Shown: positions 49,601 to 58,977 of the stretch, piece by piece | How the letters are laid out: the number at the start of each line of letters is the position of its first letter | Numbering within the stretch: position 1 is the first letter of the stretch | Assembly: GCA_031216445.1 (NCBI GenBank) | Contig: CM062207.1 | Span: 3,411,001-3,475,000, forward strand | DNA from: Lateolabrax maculatus | Lineage: Eukaryota; Chordata; Actinopteri; Acropomatiformes; Lateolabracidae | DNA length: 64,000 bases | Direction of reading: 5' to 3' | The notes under the pieces: generated by a model | Seen by the model: only the letters and a program-made list of their open reading frames with translations | Databases searched by the model: none | Told to the model about the DNA's origin: nothing | Program-made: the position numbers and the translations under genes

Positions 49601-50197
49601 TCTAATTTTTGCAGTGTATGACTGTGGGTGTGCACTTGCCATCAGTTATAAGTTTACTCTTTATTAACCTTTTTGTACCCAGAGAAAGCTGACAGAGTTC
49701 AGCAGCACTGTGCTTCACGTTCAATTCGTTTTGTTTTGTGCTGTGTTTTACATTGCATGCATAACACGACACAGGGAATAAAAAAAATAAAAAATAAATT
49801 AAGTCTGCTGAAGTGTGTTCCCTGTCCCAATATTGTTTTTAAATGCCATCAACATGAGGTTGACATTTTTGGTTTTTATTGAAATTTCTTGCCAACTATT
49901 GGCTGGATTGCCGTGAAATGTGATACATCCATGGTGCCCAGAGGGGGAATCCTATGAATTTGGTGATACCATAACTGTTCATCTAGTGTCTCCAGCAACT
50001 CAAAGTTTTAATTTGATTTTAATTCAATTACTTTGTTTATGATTACATACCTGCACGACTGATCACATTCCCATCAGCCTCAGCTGTAGGGAACTTTGTG
50101 TTTAGTGCCAATTTACAGATGTTAAACTAAGATAAAAAACATTGTAAGCATTATACATGCCGCCTGTTAACATTGTCACTGTAAGAATGTTGCACAG

Positions 50198-50240
50198 AAA
50201 CCTCTTGTTCCTCTTTCACATGATGAGGAACAAGAGGTTT
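50198..50240. repeat. Perfect 16-bp inverted repeat (hairpin)
   Basis: AAACCTCTTGTTCCTC at 50198-50213 is the exact reverse complement of 50225-50240, with an 11-base loop. It could be an inverted-repeat relic or a foldable RNA; nothing else identifies it. Confidence 0.75.
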
Positions 50241-50599
50241 TAAGGTCATGGTCATAACAAAAATAATAATCCTTCTCAGAATATCCATCAAAAGTAAAAG
50301 ATTACTGTGAGGCTGCATCAAGTCACAGGTTAAATATACTGATAGAGAAATGAAACAATATACTTAGAAGTCAGATCCAGGGTTAAATCAGAGAATTGTT
50401 TTTAAGACAAGTGAAACCTGCTGAACAGACAGACAGGAGGAGGTGATTGGGATGGTTAAACCCACAGGTTTGCAGCCTACAGGAGTATCGGCTTTTGGGC
50501 GAGAAAATCACTTTAGTTAGACTTTGGACTGTGGTAAATCCTAATAAAGTATTGTTGTGTTGTGTTGTGTCTCAAGCCTCAAGGCACAGCAGAGTCTTT

Positions 50600-50760
50600 C
50601 TGTATTAAACCTCAAAAGGAAGCTCTGCAGCAACAACAACTTATTAAAAATGCAGTCACCAGACTTCTAACCTAAACAAAGAAACATATTACACCCTTTC
50701 TATAATCTCTGCACTGGTTACCAGTAAGACCTGCTCTCTCCCTGTGAACCTTTTAGGATA
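50600..50760 (+). mobile_element. LINE C-terminal fragment (L2/jockey-like)
   Basis: In shifting frames it reads L-I-K-N-A-V-T-R-L-L-T, then I-T-P-F-L and S-L-H-W-L-P-V, the conserved block near the end of fish L2/jockey-type LINE proteins. Stop codons interrupt it. Confidence 0.6.
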
Positions 50761-51112
50761 CTTTTCTATCCAGGCTCATGTTATGATGCAATTTGTAACA
50801 TCTTTAATGACGAGAAAAACCTTGTTATAGATTCTACAGAAGGGTTTTATTTTCAATTCAAGCTTTAAATCCAGCTAGACATCTTGTCTAATGATTTAGA
50901 TAACATGGCATGAGGCAGTAACATATGATGGTTGTATATATGTTCCAAAATGTTCAAGAGTTTTTCTGTCAGTAAGAAAAAACAACACAAATGTGGTGAA
51001 CATACAACAAATGGACACTTAAGTACAGAAAGCTTTTTTTGATTGACCTTTTTTTTTTTTCAACAACATATAAACAAAATAAGAAAAAAATCCTCTTCAT
51101 TAAATTTGTAGG

Positions 51113-51680
51113 TTAATTATTGCCATACATATGGGTCAGCAACATGGGTGGTGGGCAAGAGCAATTATTATCAAGGTTCGGGTACAAATGAGTGACAGTT
51201 GTGATGAGAGGACACTGTGTTCCAGGAAATACTTCAAATACTCCGTTGTCTGTTGTCAGTTCATTATTCAGCTCTGCCAAGGTGTTAGTCTGCAGATATG
51301 TATCACCATCTGGAACATTGTTGCCCCAGTGTGCACTTGCTAACCACTGAGCCTCACTGTGACTGTAGCAGCAGAACGCTGACCAGAGCATGGAAGGAAT
51401 ATTAACCCTGTTATTGAGGGTGTTGCTGGTGCTGGGCTGTGCTCCAGTTACCAAAAAACCTTCTATAACACCATTGCTGTTCTTACAGTATTTATCCAGT
51501 AAACATCTGATGCACCGCTCCATTCTGCTCCAGCTTCCCCTGTTGAATTCGCCTTCTTGTGGAACAATGTTTGTCAGCGTAAAAGTAGATTTCTTATCAT
51601 TCATATCAAATGCATAAGAGCTTGGAAATAAATGTCCATCGGTCCAACCCTCTGCTAATAGCTAAGCTGTAGGGTAATAG
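51113..51680 (-). pseudogene. Broken copy of the ENDOD1-like nuclease exon
   Basis: A duplicate of the second coding exon of the gene at 41046-48635, including its acceptor and about 140 bp of its intron (to about 51825). Just after the acceptor about 95 bp are deleted and an in-frame TAG appears. At the catalytic motif, 51632-51644 holds one extra base compared with the intact gene, shifting the frame. From 51604 the frame is intact through the rest of the nuclease domain, ends 12 residues after the C-P-P-P linker, and has no mucin array. No matching first exon was seen nearby. Confidence 0.85.
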
Positions 51681-51825
51681 TAAAGTGGATTAAATGTACA
51701 GTATCCATGCAATGTTTGTTAACGTACACAGGTACCAAGGCCTCTCTTAAAAAAGGGATCCCAAGCTCAATGAGACTACCTGTGTAACGCTACTAATTCA
51801 CAAATGTGTTTTAGCCTGGAACCTC
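51145..51825 (-). repeat. Segmental duplicate of 47080-47838
   Basis: Exon plus intron sequence is shared with the nuclease-mucin gene, so the copy arose by DNA duplication and not retroposition. It ends at the GGAACCTC boundary just beyond the last exon of the Fc-receptor-like gene. Confidence 0.85.
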
Positions 51826-51882
51826 AAATACAAAGCAACATCATATTCAAAGTCACGACATATACATAGCTGCTCCTTTTCT

Positions 51883-54800
51883 TCACAGAGGATCAGAAGC
51901 TCTTCTCCTGGCTTCAGCTCGAGCTGCAGGAAGAGGAGAACAGAGAGCCTTGTCGAGGAGACATCATTTCAATTAATATTAATATAATAAATATTAATTT
52001 TTCTGATCATTTTGGGGGGATGAATAACATTAATCACTACACACACATACTACACATGGTGAGATTTTAGATTTTCTGGTAAAATCTGACTATAACACAC
52101 ATGGTAGAGAAGGCTTTGACACATTTCGACTGTGTGTAGGGCGATAAAGTTTACATAAAATGTTTTTGAACAGCTAAATTAAAGACTAAAATGTGACATT
52201 TTTGTCTAGTGACTTGTATTGGTAAAAAGCCGGCCTTAAGAAAAGTTTTGAACACAAAGGCAGACGCAAGAAGCTGCAATTCAAACTATGTGTAAGGTTG
52301 TTTTTTTTTTTCTTAATTGGAATAAAAATGTCTTTATGTCTTTATTTCAAATAAAAATGAAGCTGCTAACGAACACATTTTGTTGAAGTGTGATTAAGGC
52401 TCCATTTATATGAACTTTTTATGATTTCCAGAGGTGATCCTACCTTTAGCCCAGTTTCTGTGTACAATCACACACACTATAAGCATGCCGACGTGGAGGA
52501 CGACCAGCAGGATGGTACACATCAGCCTGGACAGAGACATGAGAGGAGGAGGCTGAGCTCTCACTGCCAGGAAGAAGAAAAAAGAACATTTCATTGTTCA
52601 AATAGACAATCCCTGCAGTACCACAGCTAACTGGAGCATTTTCTAAGTTTTGTGATGTCTGATTCAAATAAATTTAACAACGCTGCACTCTAAAAGTCTG
52701 AAAGGACCCACTGAAATATGAATGCTTGATAACTTTATCTGTTAAACATGTTTATGCCAGACTGTTCATAGCTGCATTTAAATGTTTAGTTGTGTTATTT
52801 CGCCCCCTGGTGCCAAAGCTTTTAAATGACTTGTGCCTACATGGCTCTTTTAGTTTGCACTTAAAAAGTCATAATCATAATCATCTCAGGTATTTAGTAC
52901 TTTTTCACTCACATTATCTCTCTCCACCGGTTGTGATGGTTTGTGTATATTTTCTCTTCGTTGGATCTTACTGTGTCACTACATTTCCTTTTCACTGCCC
53001 GTGAAGCGCATTGAAATAAAATCTGATTGTGTGCTGAGTTTTTGGAAGAAAATTTGTGAAAAAACCTGGCCGGTTAGCTCAGATGGTTAGAGCGTGGTGC
53101 TAATAACGCCAAGGTCATGGGTTCAACCCCCATACTGGCCAGACAAGTTCCTTTACTAAATCCATAAGTGCACTACAATATAAGACATTTCCTCTCCACT
53201 GAGGCCAACCTGTGAGGCGGTCACAACTAACTTAATATAAAAATGTCAATATTGTTTGTTCTATTCTGGAATAAACAAAAGGCCGGTTGGCTCAGGTAGA
53301 GTCTGGTGCTAACTACACTGAGGTTAAAAGGCAAAAAGTTTTGTGATCTGCCTGCTGAACACAATCAATCAATAGCAGAGTCAGTGCAGCAAAATCAGTC
53401 AATTTCCCGCCACATACACATGTAAAATCACAAGGCACCTGACTTGCATCAGAGAACGCTTGGTTTCTGTTAATGTAGTAGAAGGCGACCAATAAAATGT
53501 GTATTTTCAACTCTCTAACAAATGAATCAGCCTTTTTGACAAAAGGTCAGCTCTTAGTTCCTCCTTATTATGCAAACCACAGTAAATACAAACTTTATGT
53601 GACCACGTGGCCTAATGGACAAGGCGTCTGACTTCGGATCAGAAGATTGAGGGTTCAAGTCCCTTCGTGGTTGCTTGAAGAAAGAGGGTGGCAGTATGTT
53701 TGTTGGGGTCATGATACAAAACCATTCAGTTTTATAGAAATGTTTGCAATGCCTCCACATACACAGAAAGCACACATCATCATCATCGTCGTCACCTCTA
53801 ACAGCCAGCCAGCTCTGCGGTGATTCCCCTTTTATGGGGTGTTCACACTTGTAGAAACCTTCGTCAGTCACGGACACCGCAGAGAGGGTCATCTTTCCTT
53901 TAGGTTGTGTCCCAATAAAAACGCCGTCTTTGTAGAAATTTGCTGAGAAATCAGAAGTGGCATTTCTGCTGCCTTCTTCTTTGTAGAAACAGACGAGTGT
54001 AACTTTATCACCTGCTGTCACAGGAAGTGCAGGGCTCTGCATGATCACAACACCATCTGAAAAAAAAACACACTCTATTCATATCTTCCTTCAGGTGAGT
54101 TTCAGTTTTAATTTTCTGGTTATTTACATCCAGATCTGTTAGTGGTACACAACTTGGAAGATAGCACATTTTGTAAAGGAACACGCCACTTTTAGGTGTT
54201 TTTAATTGGCCCTGCTGTTCCTGTGAATTTGGTCTTACCAGTCACGGTGATGTTGACGGTGCTGCTGCACTCCCCCCGCTCAGACTCGCACCAGTACTCT
54301 CCAGTGTCCGATGGATAGGCATCCTCGATGGTGCAGCAGGACTCACGTGGCACTCCCCAGCCGGAGCTGCACGGCACAGAAATCTGAGATGAAGTGTTTC
54401 TCTTGAATATCCAGCCACCAGAGTTTCCTGCTGCTGCACAGGTCAGAGTGATGGAGTCATACCAGAAGAACTGCGATCTGTCGGGGTGGATGCGCAGTGT
54501 GGCTGAAATGGAAACATAGGAAGACATCCGTTGAGCTGAAGCTTTTGTCTAAGGCAGCTCACTTTTTTCCCCTCACATTGGAAGCAATTTGTGTCTCAAG
54601 GAGTTTGAAATGTGGACAACTCTCTGGCCAAACACCAAACATGGTGACACACCATTGTTGTTGTCGTTTGTTTAGAGTCTGCTGCTGACATAAATTAATT
54701 TTTGGGACATGTCTAACTTAATTTAGTTTAAAGCAAGACGCAATCAAAACTACAATTTATTACGTGTGACAAAAACAGTTGGGTCCACATGCTGGCTTCG

Positions 54801-55210
54801 ATCCGCATCTGGTTGTAAAAGTAACCAATACTAGTAATTCTTAACTATGTATTGTTAGTAAGTTTGAACACAATGGTCGGGAACAGTGCAGGTGAAACTG
54901 AAATGAGAGAATTGTTTTTGCAAGGTGATCAGAACACACAATTACTACATCACAACAACAGAAAAATTGAGGAAACTATCTGAAAACTATGATTTTTAGA
55001 AACAATCAATACGGCTAAAGCCACAATCTGCCATCATTTGAGTTGATTTCTTCCTATTCTACAAAACACCACTGCATTAAAATTATATTTGAAAGAAAAT
55101 ATAATAAATAGGAAAGGCTGCAAGCAGGAATGATGGAGAGCAGAGGGCAATAGTTTAAAAATATATATACATTTCTTACAGAGCATTAGGCAGAGTGGGA
55201 TGATTTCCAT
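51883..55210 (-). CDS. Fc-receptor-like protein with two Ig domains and a short tail
   Basis: Exons 55180-55210, 54239-54502, 53796-54056, 52444-52563 and 51883-51923, all GT/AG and phase 1, give 238 residues. The first exon is 31 nt and starts M-E-I-I-P-L-C, like the receptor at 33716. D1 (residues 11-98) has L-T-C and D-T-G-E-Y-W-C. D2 (99-185) has V-T-L-V-C, D-E-G-F-Y-K-C and S-P-Q-S-W-L-A-V-R. The membrane helix is about 199-219 with His209 inside and Arg198 at its outer edge. The tail is short and basic (R-A-E-A-R-R-R-A-S-D-P-L) without tyrosines, so it carries no ITIM or ITAM. It may be a decoy, an Ig-binding receptor, or one that signals through a partner. The signal peptide looks short, so a mini-exon may be missing. 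The third intron contains two tRNA genes on the + strand. Confidence 0.82.
53068..53141 (+). tRNA. tRNA-Ile (anticodon AAT)
   Basis: A 74-nt cloverleaf. The acceptor stem GGCCGGT pairs with ACTGGCC, the discriminator is A, the D arm is GCTC/GAGC, the anticodon loop is CTAATAA, and the T loop is TTCAACC closed by ATGGG/CCCAT. No intron and no encoded CCA. It lies antisense in an intron of the Fc-receptor-like gene. Confidence 0.95.
53281..53328 (+). pseudogene. tRNA-Ile 5'-half remnant
   Basis: GGCCGGTTGGCTCAGGTAGA followed by GTCTGGTGCTAACTACACTGAGGTT matches the 5' half of the tRNA-Ile 213 bp upstream with several changes, then ends without a T arm. A truncated duplicate. Confidence 0.65.
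53601..53673 (+). tRNA. tRNA-Arg (anticodon TCG)
   Basis: A 73-nt cloverleaf. The acceptor GACCACG pairs with CGTGGTT (one G-U), the discriminator is G, the anticodon loop is CTTCGGA, and the T loop is TTCAAGT closed by GAGGG/CCCTT. No intron. It lies antisense in the same intron as the tRNA-Ile. Confidence 0.95.
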
Positions 55211-55214
55211 CTTG

Positions 55215-58200
55215 TCTCGTCGTTGCTCGTCTTCTTCTACTCAGGTAGTTAAATAGTTTTAGCCCTCAGTCTGCCCACATCCTGAAAGGAAATAACACAA
55301 CCATACTAAACAGAAGAAGTGAAGATGACTTCTGATCTCCTCCTGAAGCTGAGGTTTGCACCTGTGGTTTAGTCCAAACACAGTCACTGTGTCCGTTAGA
55401 AATCTCCTAAATGTCATTCAAGATCACTTTAAGTTCAGTATATAGGCAGATCTTTACCTGAACTTTACAACTCTGAAGTTTCAAATATTTCACTGTGTAT
55501 TAATTTATAAAGGCAAAGTCATAGGTTTCAAACTACTTTAATCATGTAATTACATTTAAATGTGTCACATTTCAATTACCTTTGAATGCTAGAAAAGATA
55601 AAGTACCTGCAGACATGCTCTGCAAGTTTGTCAGTTAAGAAGACAAATGAGAGAAGTATAGAAATATATTCTGTGCAATTGTAATGTAAGATAAATATTT
55701 TACAGAATATTCAGTACATTATAAAGAGTCAGATGTATTATTGTAAAGGGAAAAGCTCTATTTTCATTTATGTTTGACTGATAAAAACATTGATTTTGTG
55801 ATAGTCAAAAGTGCAACTATGGACTGTAAATGTTCCAACTGTTCCAGTCCAGTGGTATTTCTATATTATTATCCTTGACAACCATTTTGGACACACAGAG
55901 ATATCATGCGTCTTTTCTGATCATTCTTTCCAAAAGACTTCTAACCTCAACATGTAGAAGTAAACAGGACAGAAAAATATAGCTGTTTCACTCTTCACCC
56001 ACGCAAGTTCACACCTGTCTTCAGCCTCAGAGACAAAGGAAACGAAGCCTCTGCCATTGTGGGACTTTCAGTGCTGGTAAGTAGCCTCCTCATGAGCAAA
56101 CACTATATAAATGAGCAACGATTAAGGGGACTTTGTGCCAAGAAGCACTACAGGGACAGTAGTGCTTCTTGGGGACATTCAAACGGACATCCCTTTGTCT
56201 TTGCTGTTTTTCTGGTAAATCACCAAAAAAAGCTTCCAGACCAACATGTCAGCTATGACAAAGGCTGACACATTAAACAGACGTGTGTGTTGATCAAGCT
56301 GCTCACCTGAGCTGCAGATCCCAACCTTCACATCTGGGCTTCAGGCCCTGTAAGGTCTGGTGTCCAACACCCATCTTATTGCTCCCCTGTTTTTCTGTAC
56401 GGTGTACAGGGAGAAAGATCAGAAAAGATGTCAGTGACAGAAAACTTTTTATAACACTTATTCATAAGTATAAAAGTAAGCATTTAAAACAAGAGATTTC
56501 AAATATGAGCAAAGTTTTTAACAACCCACAACATGTTTCAGATTCAGTGTGTTAATGTTCAGTTGTTTCATTTAAGTTGAGCAATGTCTTTTTGCTTTCT
56601 TTTTTTTTTTTAATGCCCCAATTAAATTACATTTTATTTCCAAATGTCCAGATTGTGGAGGACTCTGCAGTGCTAAAAGACTCGCGGAAAGCTGTTCAGA
56701 GGCTGCAACAACACGCTCACTGTGCAGAGAGGGACACCAACATCCAGTGTGTTGCCTAGTAACGTGGTGCTGTGTGAGTGCTGTGTGTAAAAACTGTGTG
56801 TGTTTGTGGCTGCATCTGTTGTGGAGCCTATATTGTTTATACATCTTTGTGTTGGTTGCCTTGGCGATTCCATACTATTTATTTTATATTTATGATATAT
56901 TATTTCTGGGTATCATTTTTAACTGACATTTTGTAAAAACACAAGTGGGCTATTTTACTTCTACTTGAGTAAAATGTCTTTAAAGAAGTCACTCTTCCGT
57001 CAATCTTCCCATTGAACTCTAAGAAAGTAAATAAGCATATTTCCCAAAATGTCGAACTATTCCTTTCAAAACTGGAATTGTGACCGTCCCTTTGCCCTTA
57101 CTTACACTTTCTGATGATCCATCCCTTGCACAGATCATATGCATTTGGAAGTTTAATGTAGAATTTACTTCTAAATCAGTGAATGCTGGTGGATCAACTT
57201 ATGAACCTATAGGCGCAATTTTATTACTTCAGTTTAGTTTATCTGTTGTCTTGATGCGTTTCTACCACTATGATTCCACTGTGCATCCATCTTTAGTAGG
57301 TGGGCTACTCACAAACCCACACAGAGTCAGAAGAATAGTTGACTTTACTCGTCTCTCCAAGCAGACATGAATAATCCTCTTTTACACAGCAAAAAAATCC
57401 CTTTGTAGAACAAAAAAAAAAAAAAAAAAATTATCCAACAGAGTATGCCACAGAAAGGTAATCCAGATTATTCTAAATTAACTGTCAAAAAAGATCTATT
57501 GAGCCAAACTAACCATAGGGCCACCTCCTTCCCTCACTAACTGTTGAGTAACACCTTTTACATCTGACTGCTCGATTATGACACTTGGAGGCGCACTTTA
57601 CCACTACAGGCCCAGTAATACACTCACAGAACATTAAACATCAGCAGTTAGCAGCAAAAACTTTACAATTAGTCAGCAACTATTATGCCTGAAAAAATAA
57701 AGTATGTTATGACTTTTGCTCTTACAGAGCCAATACACAAGCTTTTAGATTTTAAAATAGTACTGTATGTACAGGATATATAGAAAGATAGATTTAAAAA
57801 ACATGCAAAAATGTTAGATATTATTTATTTTTAATACATTCATACTTTTTACACAGTAACATAAAAGAATAAAATCTGTAAATAACCCCACCCATTAAAT
57901 ATGAAGTGCTGTGTGATATAAAGGACATGCGACAGAATATGTATAGAAATGCACAATAACAAGAATTGATATTATGGTTATAACGTAAACAAATGTACAC
58001 AAAAGGAACAGCCTATAAAATCTATATTTTAGGTTTAAAGATCAGAAACTTCCATTTAAGTGTGTGAGTGTGTTAAGACTTCAATATCTACATACTACAC
58101 AATGTATGAGAATATTAAAAGCTTATTGTAAAAATTATTGCAACAGCTTGAACATTTTCATGTTGAAGCATGTTAATGCTCAAATGAGAAATTAGTTAAG

Positions 58201-58300
58201 AAGTCATTTTTTCCCCTAATTGCAACTTCCTGTTTGGTTTAAAAGAGACAAAGAAGTGTTTGAGTCCGGTGTTACGGCCCTTCTTGCATTGTTAGTGATC
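55215..58300. other. Intergenic, with one perfect hairpin
   Basis: AT-rich DNA with no open frame that looks coding. It holds the inverted repeat at 56138-56172 and an A-run at 57412-57431. Confidence 0.5.
56138..56172. repeat. Perfect 14-bp inverted repeat (hairpin)
   Basis: CCAAGAAGCACTAC at 56138-56151 is the exact reverse complement of 56159-56172, with a 7-base loop. Confidence 0.75.
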
Positions 58301-58569
58301 AGTGTCTAGTGTTTTTCCCGTGTTCTGGGTGTGTTTTCGGTGTGAGTGTGTGCTCTGTTTCGGCGGGGAGAATCCACCTGAACGGGCGGGTTCGTCCTGT
58401 TTGGCTCCTCCGAAACATCCTGCCCGCTTTTGCTGTAAATAGCACCGAAGCTGCAGGAGTTCGCTATCTTTTTCTTGTCTAACAATTTTCTCCCATTCAT
58501 TTGTACGTTAATGCTACTTTTATGTAAGCCCGACCCCCCCCCCCCCCCCAACATGGGGTCGTAACACCG

Positions 58570-58680
58570 GTCCTGGGCCCTTTGTTGCAGGTCATCCCCC
58601 TCTCTCTCCCTGATATCCTCTCTGCCTGTCTCTATATCAATAAAGCAGTAAAATCCCAAAAACATAATCATAAAAAAGGC
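58570..58680 (+). repeat. Fish interspersed repeat tail
   Basis: GGCCCTTTGTTGCAGGTCAT followed by a C/T-rich stretch, TATCAATAAAGCA and an A-rich end has the look of a widespread fish repeat. Class not assigned. A poly-C run precedes it at about 58533-58549. Confidence 0.45.
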
Positions 58681-58977
58681 TCATTTTCATACAAACAACG
58701 ATGTTTAGCTGGCATTAAAAATGGGATTAAAAGGGTGAGTTCACCCACATTACAAAACTGCTAGAGGTAGAGATATAGATTTTTTATTTGCCAAGGTTTT
58801 AAAATATCTGCTGAGATTCGGGCTACCTCTGCTGTAAACCAAGCATTTTGCAAACATTTGTAATGCCAACTATTTATATGAAAAAGCTCCCAAACTCCCG
58901 GCCAGCAGACAGCTGGGAGTCATTCACCTCACGTTTCAGTTCCTTAAAAACTTGATCCAATTTCTGCTCCGTTCTCA

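Larger units (their letters stand above)
48780..51110. other. Intergenic, with a LINE fragment and a perfect hairpin
   Basis: Upstream of the nuclease-mucin gene. Apart from the possible UTR exon, the hairpin at 50198-50240 and the LINE piece at about 50600, no feature is supported. Confidence 0.5.

Noticed and set aside
52720..53030. Possible LINE 3' end before the tRNA-Ile gene
   Set aside because: The end (GTGAAGCGCATTGAAATAAA) looks like an L2-type tail, but too little protein similarity is visible to annotate it.
53554..53795. Continuation of the receptor D2 frame past the splice donor
   Set aside because: The extension reads through the tRNA-Arg gene antisense. The donor at 53795 and the in-phase membrane exon at 52563 explain the gene better.
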